From NCBI GenBank assembly GCA_946629065.1, contig CAMOXK010000003.1, positions 1 through 57,367 of the forward strand: a stretch of DNA of 57,367 nt, read 5' to 3'. A model generated the notes under the pieces. It was not told the origin of the DNA. It ran no database searches and saw only the letters and a program-made list of their open reading frames with translations. Within the stretch, counting starts at the first letter, position 1. Each line of letters opens with the position of its first letter. Below, one piece after another: positions 1-9,152 of the stretch. The position numbers and the translations under genes are program-made. This DNA comes from an uncultured Clostridia bacterium. GTDB lineage: Bacteria > Bacillota > Clostridia > Oscillospirales > Oscillospiraceae.

Positions 1-53
1 TGGGTGTAGCTCAGCCTTTCGGCTTCGCTACCCCAACATTTATTATAGAACCA

Positions 54-84
54 GACTTTAAAGATTTCTATTTGAAAGTAGTAT
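54..84. repeat. End of a MITE/IS-like element
   Basis: These 31 bases occur again, inverted and identical, at 50179-50209, where they form one end of a 160-bp element with terminal inverted repeats. The outer 16 bases read TATTTGAAAGTAGTAT. The rest of the element would lie to the left, and bases 1-34 contain a small TAGC...GCTA hairpin that is not shared with the other copy. No transposase is visible, so this may be the end of an insertion sequence truncated by the window edge or of a non-autonomous relative. Confidence 0.6.
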
Positions 85-90
85 CAAGTC

Positions 91-285
91 TTATTTCTTT
101 TTGCGATACCAGGGGCAGCGGGTGCCGTCCTTGGGCTCGGGCAGCTTCTCGCCCTTGATGGCGGCGATGATGAGCTTGCGGTGGACAAAGACCATGTAGG
201 TCACAAAGCAGCAGAGAGCGGCGAGCAGTGCCCAGAGCAGGAACTTACCCACCTTCATCCAGGCGTTTTTCAGCTTTTCTTTCAT
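91..285 (-). CDS. Small single-pass membrane protein
   Basis: The product is 64 residues with one clear membrane helix (about 15-35, rich in Leu, Ala and Phe) between a Lys-rich start and a basic tail ending in RKKK. The start has a good ribosome binding site (GGAGG, 8 bases upstream) and its own promoter, so this is a real gene although I do not recognise the family. It ends 7 bases before a mobile-element end. The positive termini suggest an N-in or tail-anchored arrangement, but the function is unknown. It may be co-transcribed with the long operon upstream as well as from its own promoter. Confidence 0.7.
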   Translation of the reverse strand: MKEKLKNAWMKVGKFLLWALLAALCCFVTYMVFVHRKLIIAAIKGEKLPEPKDGTRCPWYRKKK

Positions 286-317
286 AGGTCAGTCCTCCAA
301 ATCGTTTTGATAAAACC

Positions 318-346
318 AGTATAGCACAAGGATCGGCGCATTTGAA
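318..346 (-). promoter_or_regulatory. Promoter for the small membrane protein gene
   Basis: On the minus strand, TTCAAA and TATACT are separated by 17 bases and lie about 30 bases upstream of the GGAGG site of the 64-residue protein. Four of six -35 bases and five of six -10 bases match the sigma-A consensus. Confidence 0.6.
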
Positions 347-379
347 GAGGGAAGAGGGAGTTTTTGAAAGATCCTCCCA

Positions 380-1045
380 TCAGCGGCAGGCTTTGCGCAC
401 ATGTCCGTCCGGGTCTTCCCGCAGGGCAGAGGGATCCAGCCCCCGCCTTTTGGCAAGCTGCGCGGCTTTGGTCCGCTGCTTGGCGCAGCGGGAACCTGCC
501 AGCAGCGCATAGAGCTCCGTAGGGCGGGAATCCTCGTAATGGTCCAGAAGGATATCCGCTACGATTTCCTGCCGCAGGCAGGTCCCTTCCCGATGAAACA
601 AGTCCCTCAGATACCGATAGTTCTCCTCGGTGGCCTCCAGGCGAAACAGCAGCTTTCCCTGGTCGTGAAGCAGCGCGTAGTGCTCCGCAACTGCCGCTTT
701 CATGGCCTGTTCCGGGCAGGGGAGCCTGTGTTCCTCAATGATCTCCAGCGCAGCCAACACAAAGGAAGGATCGTCGGACTGAAGCTGCTGCACAGCGTAG
801 GATGAAAGATCTGCGGCGTAAGGGCTGCGGAAGATCACCCGGAAAGCATACAGGCGGCGCCAGCGGTCCGACACATCCAGCTGTGCAGCGAGGAGACGGA
901 AGGCTCCCTCGTCAGTCCGCTGGGACAGGGCTTCACAGGCGAGACAATAACGCTGCATTTGCTTGTCCCGCAGCATCTCTTCCAGCTCCGGCAAAGGCGC
1001 GTCATAGGGGATCGGCTCCCCATTTAGCAGTTGTTTTTTCTCCAT
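380..1045 (-). CDS. HEAT-like repeat protein (hypothetical)
   Basis: The product is a 221-residue soluble, mostly helical protein with no signal peptide. Alternating hydrophobic helices (for example around residues 25-110, with segments such as YAVQQLQSDDPSFVLAALEI) look like HEAT or Armadillo-type repeats. It lies 7 bases after the stop of the next HEAT-like gene and has AGGAG before the ATG, so it is probably translated with it. It is the distal large gene of the operon that carries the DUF4132 giant protein. The specific function is unknown; a protein-binding scaffold is the most that can be inferred. Confidence 0.7.
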   Translation of the reverse strand: MEKKQLLNGEPIPYDAPLPELEEMLRDKQMQRYCLACEALSQRTDEGAFRLLAAQLDVSDRWRRLYAFRVIFRSPYAADLSSYAVQQLQSDDPSFVLAALEIIEEHRLPCPEQAMKAAVAEHYALLHDQGKLLFRLEATEENYRYLRDLFHREGTCLRQEIVADILLDHYEDSRPTELYALLAGSRCAKQRTKAAQLAKRRGLDPSALREDPDGHVRKACR

Positions 1046-1052
1046 ACTGCTC

Positions 1053-2339
1053 CTATGGCAAAACGAATTGCCAGCCCCGGCTCTGCCGCAGGTCCTCCAT
1101 CACGTCCTCCAAAATGGCCCGCTCCACCGGATCTCCCTGCTGCCACTGGGCATAGAAGCGATCCTTGACCTCCGATTCCACAAGCGGCGCCTTTTTGTGC
1201 AGCACCCCCATGACACCCAGAGCCTGGAGCACCGTCATCCGCACGGAGGATTTCGGGTGTTGGGAAAGCTCCATCAAAAGCCCATAGGCATAGCGCAGCT
1301 CCGGGGGATTTTCCGCGTCCCGACCGAGACTGTAGATCACAGCCTCCAGTTCCCTGTAGAAGGCCTCGTCCTCATCGACCCCTACCCGGGCGAGCAGCCG
1401 GTCGATCTTTTCGGTATCAAAGCCGTTGACCGGAGCGGTGTCCTTCTTTTCCGGGGCCTCGTCCTTGATATAGACCTGCCCCACGCCCACGTTACCAAAC
1501 CTGATCTTGCTCACCCTACAGTACAGACTCATCCCCTTCGGCGCCTCCCCGGCCAGGAGCTGCCTCAAATCCAGGTTTTCCGCCGGGGCAAAAGGCTTTT
1601 GAAAGTCCTTTTTGTATCCCTCCAAAAGCAGCCTCCAGCCGTTCCAGCCGGCAGGATAGAGCTTGGCGTAGAGCCCCTCGGGAACCGGAACGGTCCCAAT
1701 CTTCCGGAAGGCAGAAGGGGCAAGAAATTCCTTCGCATAGAAGGAACTGATCAGGCCCAGCTTTTCCGGGAGCGGGTCCAGGGCAGAGAGCTCCTCCCGC
1801 GTAAAGCTTCTTTGCAGAACACAGCAGAAAAGCTGATCCCCAAAGTCGTAAGGCCAGCCGATGCGGTCCAGCACGATCAGCACCCGCTGTCCCTCCGGCG
1901 CCTTGTAGGCCAGCACATCTCCCGGATCCAGGTCCGGCAGCTCCCGCTCCTTGGGCGCGGGGTGCCGCTTCCGGGGCTTTTCTTTGGGCTTTTGCAGCGA
2001 ATCCCAGAACGCGGCCAGCTTCTTTTTCCTCTCGGCAAGGTCCCGCTCATTGGCGCCCAGCTCCCGGTAGAAATCCAGGTTCGACCCACTCTCGATGATG
2101 CTGCGCACCCGTTCCAGGATCTCCGGTGACTGCTCGCAGCAGATCCATCCCGCCTTGGCCAGAGCGAAGTATACATCGTGGAGGATGGGATCCTCCAGAT
2201 CGAATTCCCGGGAGTAGTCGGAAAGGATAGCTTCCCGGATGGCGGAGACCGCCGCTCCTTCGTCGTAGCGCTCCATGAAGTCCTCATAGACCTGGCAATA
2301 ATCGTCGCTTTGGGTGAGCCCCATGCCCCAGCAGCCCAT
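1053..2339 (-). CDS. Hypothetical protein, MGCWGMG-type N terminus plus HEAT-like C terminus
   Basis: The product has 428 residues. It begins MGCWGMGLTQSDDYC, an N-terminal pattern reminiscent of DUF4259-like proteins (MGxWGxG followed by an acidic helix); this link is by eye only. The middle contains a charged Lys/Arg/Pro linker near residue 120 and a globular domain around 140-270. The last 100 residues look like HEAT repeats (SSVRMTVLQALGVMG). AAGGAGG precedes the ATG. It sits 12 bases after the DUF4132 gene and so belongs to the same transcript. No enzymatic motif is visible. An immunity-type or scaffold role would fit the context but is not shown. Confidence 0.7.
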   Translation of the reverse strand: MGCWGMGLTQSDDYCQVYEDFMERYDEGAAVSAIREAILSDYSREFDLEDPILHDVYFALAKAGWICCEQSPEILERVRSIIESGSNLDFYRELGANERDLAERKKKLAAFWDSLQKPKEKPRKRHPAPKERELPDLDPGDVLAYKAPEGQRVLIVLDRIGWPYDFGDQLFCCVLQRSFTREELSALDPLPEKLGLISSFYAKEFLAPSAFRKIGTVPVPEGLYAKLYPAGWNGWRLLLEGYKKDFQKPFAPAENLDLRQLLAGEAPKGMSLYCRVSKIRFGNVGVGQVYIKDEAPEKKDTAPVNGFDTEKIDRLLARVGVDEDEAFYRELEAVIYSLGRDAENPPELRYAYGLLMELSQHPKSSVRMTVLQALGVMGVLHKKAPLVESEVKDRFYAQWQQGDPVERAILEDVMEDLRQSRGWQFVLP

Positions 2340-2351
2340 ACGGATCCCTCC

Positions 2352-5300
2352 TTATACTTGACTCAAAATGCCCGGGTCCTTGATTTTGGTATCTTCCGCC
2401 AGCAGCAGGATCTTGGAAAGGATCTCCGCGGTCTTGGGGTCGTCGTCAGCGAAGGGCAGGAAGATGCGGCCCCGTGCCTGGGAGTGGACCGGCAGAATGA
2501 CCACACTGCCCTTGCCCTGGGCGTGGACCACGCCGGAGCCCATGTGCACCGACCAGGAGGCCAGCTTTCCCTGGATCCGGGCGTGAGAGCCCACAAAGCT
2601 CACGTTGGAGACGTGCAGCAGGCGCAGCAGCTCCTCCGCCAGGGCCAGGCGCAGCTCCACGGTGGAGTGACTGGCCTCGGGATCCACGCCGCCCACGTAG
2701 GCCACGCTCACCACCAGATCCAGATCCCGCATGGTCTCGGAAAACAGGATGGGCGGAATCTCCTCCAGAGCCACGTGCTCTCCGGTTTCGCGGCTGAAAA
2801 ACTCGACCGTCTCCAACGTCGGCGCCTCGATATCCGCCGGACTGAACCAGTCCGCCAGGGCAAACATCCGCACCACCAGATCTTCCTTGTAAAAGACCTT
2901 CTGCAGCCCTTCCTCGTAGTCCACGGTCCAGCCCCGGCCTTTCAACAGCGCCAGGGTGCGGCGAGGCTGCACCTGGTAGCCCGCGTAGCGGCGGGACACC
3001 GTGCGCTCCTGCCGCTCGTCCTCGGTAAGGGGGTAATACTCCCGAAAGACCTGCTTGAAGGGCTGCACGATCTTTTGGTCGTAGAGAAGGTGCATCCAGT
3101 CCGCCCAGATCCCGGCGCTTTTCAGGTCGTGGGGATGGGCCGGACGGAGTCTTTCGCCGCAGGGGGAGGAGAGGGCGCTGACATCCTGCAGCAGGAGGCC
3201 CTGCTCACCGGAGACCGGGAAGCCGATCCGCCCCTCGCTGTACCAGAGCAGCTTTTCCACCATGGGGGCGAGGACGGGGCTCCGCAGCAGATTTTGAAGC
3301 TCCTCTGCGAGAAACTCGGTCTGCTCCGTCATGGCCCGTTCCAGACTCTCCCGGGCCCGGCGTTTTTGCTCCTTGAGCTCCTTCGCGCTTTCCTTTCGCT
3401 CCAAATAGATTTCGCTCTTTGCCAGAGCTTTGGGCAGCGTCTTGAGCGCCTTTCCGCCTTTTTCAACGGCAACAGAGGCATCGCCCTCGTCATCGATCTT
3501 CAAGGAAACAGTATAGCCGTCGACATCCACCGGTTCCATCAACGGCCGGAGCTCCTCGGTTTTCGCCGTCTCCATCTGCCAGGTGAGCCGGTCCACATCG
3601 CCATAGCCCGTGGTGATGGCCAGGTTCTCCAAGGCAACGGAAGCGGCCTTTTTCTCGCTCTCCCGGCGCTGTGCGCCAAACTGCCTGCTCTCCTTCAAGA
3701 ACTGTTGGATGAACTCATAGCGGCGCAGGGCCTCCCGGGTGTCGCCCGGGTCCATGGGCAGCAGCGGATAGCAGCGCAGCTTTTCCTGGTTGCGCTTTTC
3801 CCGGATCTCCTGCTGCAGGGTCTCCTTGTCCAATCTTCCCAACACGGCGTCGCTGTAGAGCTGGGAGCGGCGGTGCAGGCTGGAGCCGGTGGTGATATAT
3901 TTGGCGGATTTGTAAAGGGTCTGGAAGCGCATCTCGCCCAGTTTCCCATAGGCGTCCAGAAACCAGTGCTTGTCAAAGGCCCCGTCGTTGAAGCGCTGGG
4001 GGGAAATGGGGGAGTAAAACGCCACCTCCGTCTCCTTCTCGGCGGAGAAGTTTTCGTTGATATGGGCGTGGAAGAACCACACCGCGCTTTTGAGCCCCGG
4101 CCAGTTCAGCACCTGCTCGGCAAGGCCCGCCCACTGGGGGGCGTACATCACCGCCTCGGCCAGGCGCTTGTCGCTGATGTCGGTGGCCTTCAAAAGCTCC
4201 CGCAGAAGCTCCGGCGTGTCGTCCTTCGCCGGATAGCAGCGCTTGAGCAGGCGGCTCAGCACCGAGCGCTTATCCGTGGCCCAGGAGTATTCATAGCCCC
4301 GGTAGAAATTGTCCTTGCCCAGGGCGGCCAGCAGGCGGCAGAAGTGCCCGGCTCCCTCCACGCGCAGCAGATCGATGCAGTGCGGGGTCAGCTCCGTGGG
4401 CAGCTCGCCCCGCTTTTCCTCCACGGAGACGATCCGGTCAAGCACCGGGCGGGCCAGCTCCATGGCCTGGGGGAAGCGGGCGTGAAACTGCCGCCCCGGA
4501 TAGCCGCGGGGATCGCTGAGGACCGTCATCTTGTGCCGCAGATCGCGGGTCGGGTCCAGCAGCCATTCGATCAGCACGTCCTGCCCGATGAGACCCAGGG
4601 AATGGGCACGGAAGAGATCCTCAACGGAAAGCGCATAGCTTACAAAGGCTCCGCCAAGCTGCTCATAGCGGTATTCCAGGGGGAACCACAGAGCAAAATC
4701 CGCATCCGAGAGGGAAAGAAAGTAGATCAGCCCCCGCCAGAGGGCAAGATACCGGTGATTGATGGCGGTCCGGGGCGAATTGATGCTGTGCAGATAGACC
4801 ATGAGGTCGGGCGGCTCCTTGCCCTTGCGCAGCACAGTGGATTCGCCCAGGCGCTGCTCCCCAATGAGCTGTATCGTGCTGCGATAGAGCTTCAGGGCAA
4901 GGGAGAAGACCGTATGGACGTCAAACTCTCTCGGCAGGGCCCGCAGGATCCCCTGCAGCGTAGACTTCCGCTCCGTCCTGACGTCGTTCCAGTAGTCGGG
5001 GACCAGCTGCTTGGCTTGGAGGGGCACAAACCAGGGGGCGATCGTGCTGTGCTCCTGATAGTCATTCACATAAAAGGGCCTGCAGAGGGCATAGAGGGCC
5101 AGGGCCTTGCCGGGATCCTTCCCATAGTCACCCAGGGCCTCCTGAAATTCCTCGTAAAAGGGCAGCAGGCGCAGGCTTGCCCCCTCCTGGCGGAGGTCAT
5201 GGAAGCCGCAGCCCGCGGGCAGAGGCATCCAGTAGTAGTCCGCCAGATCTCCGAACAGGCGCTTTTGCCGCTCGCCGGAGGAGAGCTCGAAGCAGTATTC

Positions 5301-7388
5301 GTAATCCGCATGGCGGACAAACACGGCGTTCAGCCGCTCCAGGATCCGCTCCAGCTCCTTCTTCGAGGGAAAGAGACTGCGGATCTCCTGCTCGCTCATA
5401 CAGTCTCCGCCCGTCTTGCCCAGAAGCTTCTGCAGCAGGCCGGGCTTTTCCGCCGCCAGACGCTCGTCCAGCTCCTGCCGATAGGCGCGAACTTTGGCGG
5501 GGTCATAGAGACCGAAGCCGTTTTCCCGGGTATAGACTTCTTCTGTCTTCCGGGGAAGAAGCTGATCCAGCAAAAAAGTCGTCTGGGTGGAGAGCTTCCG
5601 CTGTCGAAGGGCGTCAAGCTCACTGCGGTACCGCTCCGGCAGGGCGGGATCGGCGTCCTTCTGCTCCAGCAGCAGCTCGATGGCGGCCTGATTCCGGGTT
5701 TCCTCGCTGCTCTGCAGCATCTCGGAGATCAGGGGCAGCAACAGCTCCCGCGGCTGGCCGCGGAGAGCGGAAAGGATCGCGCCACGCAGGCTGCTGCTTT
5801 TGCTGCGCAGGGCGTCCGCCAGCTCCCGCAGCTCCTCCGCTGACAAGGCGGTGGCGGACAGGGCTTTCACGGCCTGTTCCTTCACCTCCACGCTCCGGTC
5901 CGAGAGCAGGGAGCGCAGCACCTCCCGGTCCGCGAGGCTGGAGGCGGGGTGGAGAAAAGAATAGATCAGGGTCAGCTTTTGATCCGCGCTCATCCAGGGA
6001 CTGAGCTCCGGCAGCTGCCGGGTCAGCGTGTCGTCCATCTCGTAAGCGGCGAGACTCATCATGCAGGAAATGACAGGCTCATTGGAGAGCGCAGCCGTGT
6101 TCCCCGGAAAAGGCAAATCGGAAAAGCGGCGCTTTTTGTTGCCGATGAAGGCGGCAAGCTCCCTGAGGGCGGCAAAGACCCGGCGCCGCTCCTCCCGGTC
6201 CCGGGGGAGAGCGGGATTGGGAAAGCTCTTGCCTTTGTACTGCTCATATGAGATCCGGACCAGTTGATGTGACCGGACCAGGCAGCCGGTGAGCCAGGCC
6301 AGGACCTCCTCGTTCCGCTCATCCAGATGGCGGCAGGCCAGGGCCATGCCATAGGCGGCCATGTCCGTACTGCGCACAAAGTACCAGCCCAAGACCCGGC
6401 GGCTGGGCTTTTCGTCCCGCAGCAGGGTTTCCACCTGAGCCTTGGTTTCGGTGAGCTCGCAGCAGGCCTGGCCCCAGAGGGCAAAGTACACCTGCAACAG
6501 ATCCTCACTCTGCAGCAATTCCTTCCGCTTTTCCGCATCCGTCAGCGCGGCATAGGCCAGTTCTCCGCTGCGGCGGGCCCGGGCGGGGCGGGCGTCGTCC
6601 GTTGGCAGCCCCGTCCACACGTCCAGGGCGCGGATGGCGCTGCTGTAGCGGAAGAGCTCATGATCCAGGCAACATTTCAGGATCCGGGCGAGGGTTTGTG
6701 CACTGCCCTTGTCCGCGCTCTCCAGAATCTGCTGGCGCAGCCCCTCCTGGAGTCCGGCCGTCAGCAGCAGCTGCATCAGATCCGCCAGCAGGTCCTCCCG
6801 GCCGCTGATGATGATGGCTTCGATGCCCTTGCGGCTGAGCTTGATCTGACTGCTGTCGCCGAAGATGGCCTCCCGCAGGGCGGCGGAAAGCCGCTCGTCC
6901 CCCTGCCGCAGGGCCAGGGCCAGCTGGTATTCGTAGCCGATCAGGCTCTCCTGCCCGGTGAAGAGCTTGTCGTAGAGGCTGCCGGAGAAATAGTAGCCAT
7001 GCACCAGCCCCGCCAGCAGCTTGATCCACTCCGGCAGATAGACGTGGAGGCCTGCGCTGTGATAGCTGCGCCGCAGGTAGGAGGCGGAAAACTGCCCCTC
7101 CGCCCGCAGCATCAGCAGGGCGGGGATCCGGGATTCATAGTCTTTGTCGGTCAGCTCCCGCAGGAGCCGGGAAAGCTCCGGGGTGTAAAACTGTTCCAGG
7201 CTTTGGAAGTCCTCGGGCTTTTGCAGCAGGGGGCGGGCCAGCGCATCATACAGGGTGTTCCAGGCGGCCCCGTCATAGCTGTGCTCGCCCAGATCGAAGA
7301 GCGCCTGGGCGGTTTTGCCCAGCTTTTGTGCCTTTTTCCGGGCGGTGCTCCAGCCCCGGACGTCAAAATCCACTTGCTTATGCTCCAT
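2352..7388 (-). CDS. Giant DUF5724/DUF4132-type protein
   Basis: The product has 1678 residues, is cytosolic, and has no signal peptide or membrane span. The C-terminal ~250 residues (GWTVDYEEGL..., then a core with ...VSNVSFVGSHARIQGK... and a short strand-rich end) match my recollection of the DUF4132 domain, also found in E. coli YehI and MolR relatives. The long N-terminal part is an alpha-helical solenoid with HEAT-like pairs around residues 470-600 and looks like DUF5724. The family function is unknown. The gene starts 1 base after the stop of the 139-residue gene, and GGGAGG lies upstream of the ATG. It is the largest gene of the window and the probable core of its operon. No frameshift was seen. 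Confidence 0.85.
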   Translation of the reverse strand: MEHKQVDFDVRGWSTARKKAQKLGKTAQALFDLGEHSYDGAAWNTLYDALARPLLQKPEDFQSLEQFYTPELSRLLRELTDKDYESRIPALLMLRAEGQFSASYLRRSYHSAGLHVYLPEWIKLLAGLVHGYYFSGSLYDKLFTGQESLIGYEYQLALALRQGDERLSAALREAIFGDSSQIKLSRKGIEAIIISGREDLLADLMQLLLTAGLQEGLRQQILESADKGSAQTLARILKCCLDHELFRYSSAIRALDVWTGLPTDDARPARARRSGELAYAALTDAEKRKELLQSEDLLQVYFALWGQACCELTETKAQVETLLRDEKPSRRVLGWYFVRSTDMAAYGMALACRHLDERNEEVLAWLTGCLVRSHQLVRISYEQYKGKSFPNPALPRDREERRRVFAALRELAAFIGNKKRRFSDLPFPGNTAALSNEPVISCMMSLAAYEMDDTLTRQLPELSPWMSADQKLTLIYSFLHPASSLADREVLRSLLSDRSVEVKEQAVKALSATALSAEELRELADALRSKSSSLRGAILSALRGQPRELLLPLISEMLQSSEETRNQAAIELLLEQKDADPALPERYRSELDALRQRKLSTQTTFLLDQLLPRKTEEVYTRENGFGLYDPAKVRAYRQELDERLAAEKPGLLQKLLGKTGGDCMSEQEIRSLFPSKKELERILERLNAVFVRHADYEYCFELSSGERQKRLFGDLADYYWMPLPAGCGFHDLRQEGASLRLLPFYEEFQEALGDYGKDPGKALALYALCRPFYVNDYQEHSTIAPWFVPLQAKQLVPDYWNDVRTERKSTLQGILRALPREFDVHTVFSLALKLYRSTIQLIGEQRLGESTVLRKGKEPPDLMVYLHSINSPRTAINHRYLALWRGLIYFLSLSDADFALWFPLEYRYEQLGGAFVSYALSVEDLFRAHSLGLIGQDVLIEWLLDPTRDLRHKMTVLSDPRGYPGRQFHARFPQAMELARPVLDRIVSVEEKRGELPTELTPHCIDLLRVEGAGHFCRLLAALGKDNFYRGYEYSWATDKRSVLSRLLKRCYPAKDDTPELLRELLKATDISDKRLAEAVMYAPQWAGLAEQVLNWPGLKSAVWFFHAHINENFSAEKETEVAFYSPISPQRFNDGAFDKHWFLDAYGKLGEMRFQTLYKSAKYITTGSSLHRRSQLYSDAVLGRLDKETLQQEIREKRNQEKLRCYPLLPMDPGDTREALRRYEFIQQFLKESRQFGAQRRESEKKAASVALENLAITTGYGDVDRLTWQMETAKTEELRPLMEPVDVDGYTVSLKIDDEGDASVAVEKGGKALKTLPKALAKSEIYLERKESAKELKEQKRRARESLERAMTEQTEFLAEELQNLLRSPVLAPMVEKLLWYSEGRIGFPVSGEQGLLLQDVSALSSPCGERLRPAHPHDLKSAGIWADWMHLLYDQKIVQPFKQVFREYYPLTEDERQERTVSRRYAGYQVQPRRTLALLKGRGWTVDYEEGLQKVFYKEDLVVRMFALADWFSPADIEAPTLETVEFFSRETGEHVALEEIPPILFSETMRDLDLVVSVAYVGGVDPEASHSTVELRLALAEELLRLLHVSNVSFVGSHARIQGKLASWSVHMGSGVVHAQGKGSVVILPVHSQARGRIFLPFADDDPKTAEILSKILLLAEDTKIKDPGILSQV

Positions 7389-7389
7389 G

Positions 7390-7809
7390 TCACCACATCC
7401 TCCCGGCCAAAAAGGTCAGACGCACAAAGGTAAACACCGCGCCCTCACGCACGGCCAGCGGCGCGTCCAGCTCCGTGAGCTCTGTCTCGTCCATCAGCAC
7501 GCGCACGAGCCCGTCCTGAAAGGCCCGGACGGCAGTCTCCGCCGCTTTGGCCCTGTCCGCCTTCCGGTCGGACCAAAGTCGGCCGAAGCCCACCTTGCCG
7601 GAGGCAGCCCGGGCTTCGATCTCCTCCGCCGAGAGAAAGGAGAGCAGCGGCGCGTCCGTGCCCTTGCCGTTATAGCGCTCGACCTCAGCCTCCACAAAGG
7701 CGATGAGCAGCTGGCGCAGACTGCCGATGCCCTCCGGCAGCTCATAGGGCTTCGGGGGCAGCACATCCCTGCGCTTGCCCAGCGCCTTGATTTTCACATA
7801 GACCTGCAA
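7390..7809 (-). CDS. Conserved small protein coupled to the DUF4132 gene
   Basis: The product has 139 residues, soluble. It starts QVYVKIKALGKR and ends FTFVRLTFLAGRMW, a strand-helix-strand layout with a hydrophobic C-terminal end. The start is TTG at 7809, chosen because AAAGGAG lies 9 bases upstream and no ATG is available. Its stop is 1 base from the ATG of the DUF4132 giant, so the two are likely translated in a fixed ratio and may form a complex. I recall similar small proteins beside DUF4132 genes in clostridia but cannot name the family. Confidence 0.75.
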   Translation of the reverse strand: MQVYVKIKALGKRRDVLPPKPYELPEGIGSLRQLLIAFVEAEVERYNGKGTDAPLLSFLSAEEIEARAASGKVGFGRLWSDRKADRAKAAETAVRAFQDGLVRVLMDETELTELDAPLAVREGAVFTFVRLTFLAGRMW

Positions 7810-7850
7810 ACGACTCAGCTCCTTTGTTCGATCCGCATTCGATTGCTTTT

Positions 7851-8159
7851 TCAGATATAGTCACAGTCTTGCCTGTACCCGTATACCGTGACGATGTTGT
7901 CCTGGATCTCGCCCGGAACATGGATCCGTTTCAGCGCATCCAGCACGAAGGGCCTGTTTTCATCTGAAAGCTGTATCTGCAGCCACTCAAGATCTTTCCA
8001 CCACGGAAACTGTGAGCCGAAGAGCTCCCACTCATTCGACCAACAGGAGATGTCCCCGCTGCGTTCTTTCGTTCGATAGAAAACGGCAAGACTTTTGTCG
8101 CCTTTCCCGTCATTTTCATAAAACGCGCGAAAGAGTTCATTCCATTTCGTGTTGTTCAT
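7851..8159 (-). CDS. DUF6678 family protein
   Basis: The product has 102 residues. It begins NNTKWNELFRAFY and has a central SCWSNEWELFGSQFPWW segment and an end region VLDALKRIHVPGEIQDNIVTVYGYR. This layout, with tryptophan-rich strands and the IHVPG motif, fits my recollection of DUF6678, a small uncharacterised family often carried among immunity-type genes. A ribosome binding site (AAAGGAG) precedes the ATG by 8 bases after GGAG. It lies in the middle of the DUF4132 operon with 39-41 base gaps on both sides. Confidence 0.7.
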   Translation of the reverse strand: MNNTKWNELFRAFYENDGKGDKSLAVFYRTKERSGDISCWSNEWELFGSQFPWWKDLEWLQIQLSDENRPFVLDALKRIHVPGEIQDNIVTVYGYRQDCDYI

Positions 8160-8198
8160 CCCTTAGGCTCCTTTTCCAGCGACATATGTTGTCTGTCC

Positions 8199-9152
8199 TC
8201 AGATCCCCAGGAAATAGAATCCGTTGTATTTGGCCGCGGCCTTTTCCAGCCAGGGGATCAGGATATCGCAATCTTCTGGCTTGGTTGCCTTGATTTGCTC
8301 CAGCATTTGTGACGTGCGATCTTTGGTGTAGTAGTTGATCCCGTAATAGCAGAAGGTGCTGCTGCCGTCGGGCGATTCCGGGTGTTCCAGGAAAGGAAGA
8401 TAGGCCTCCATCAGCCGCTCCTGATCGTCGATATACACGATAAGGGAATCCGGCATCCAATGCTGCTGCGGGTGATCCAGGAGTTTTTTGAGGGGAGCTT
8501 CGGTTTTGCAGTACTGAAACTCAAACCAGGCTGTGCCCCACCGGACCCGACCGGGAAGAAAAAGCGCGTTGGGACGGGCATTGGCAAGACCTTCCCCAGG
8601 CTCGCGGCGGATCTTCCGCCTTCTCCTTTTGAAAAAGAAGGACCGGATCCGCGCGGGAAGCGTGTTTTGCTGCAGCTTTCGGCGCTGCGCATCCAGGGGG
8701 TCGAATACCTCTCCGGATGAAAGCAGCTTTCGGAAGCTTTCCAGAAAGGCCCCGCGGGGAAGAAGGCGAGCTTCGATATCGTCATACCAGTCGCTCATCA
8801 GATACAGGGCGTTCCAGGGATCCTCCGTCCACCAGCCGGAGAGCCAGGCCACCCCCATTTTGCGTGTGAGCTGCTCCAGAGCCTCCGGGCTTTGCTCATA
8901 GCGAGCCCGGAAATCCTCCGCCACCAGGGAAAACACAGCATCCTTGTCGATCTGCTCCTTCGGAACAGAGAGAACAAACTCGTTCAGAATATGGATCTGC
9001 TCGTTCCGATCTCCGCCGCAGGTGGAGAGGGCCAGTGTCAGCTCGCTCAGCGGGTCTTCCTGCTCCAGAAGCTCGTCCAGCTCCGCATCAAAGCGCTCGG
9101 TCAGCCCGACCTCCAGCATCAGCTTGTGATAATAGGCTCGCTCAACCGTCAT
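8199..9152 (-). CDS. Hypothetical two-domain protein with Arg-rich linker
   Basis: The product has 317 residues. The N-terminal ~160 residues are helical and acidic (LTERFDAELDELLEQEDPLSE). A strongly basic stretch, SFFFKRRRRKIRREPGEG, joins it to a mixed domain (FEFQYCKTEAPLKKLL..., ending YNGFYFLGI). The start was set at ATG 9152, 9 bases after AAGGAG; an ATG at 9161 touches that site and is less likely. The gene overlaps the end of the upstream gene by 11 bases. The family is not recognised. The basic linker could bind nucleic acid or simply be a hinge. The motif FQYCKT recurs in the LRR protein of the same operon. Confidence 0.65.
   Translation of the reverse strand: MTVERAYYHKLMLEVGLTERFDAELDELLEQEDPLSELTLALSTCGGDRNEQIHILNEFVLSVPKEQIDKDAVFSLVAEDFRARYEQSPEALEQLTRKMGVAWLSGWWTEDPWNALYLMSDWYDDIEARLLPRGAFLESFRKLLSSGEVFDPLDAQRRKLQQNTLPARIRSFFFKRRRRKIRREPGEGLANARPNALFLPGRVRWGTAWFEFQYCKTEAPLKKLLDHPQQHWMPDSLIVYIDDQERLMEAYLPFLEHPESPDGSSTFCYYGINYYTKDRTSQMLEQIKATKPEDCDILIPWLEKAAAKYNGFYFLGI

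Noticed and set aside
2178-5843. 1221-codon open frame on the plus strand
   Set aside because: It is antisense to the DUF4132 gene, has no ribosome binding site, and reads as low-complexity Leu/Gln/Gly/Ala sequence, a shadow of GC-rich codon use.
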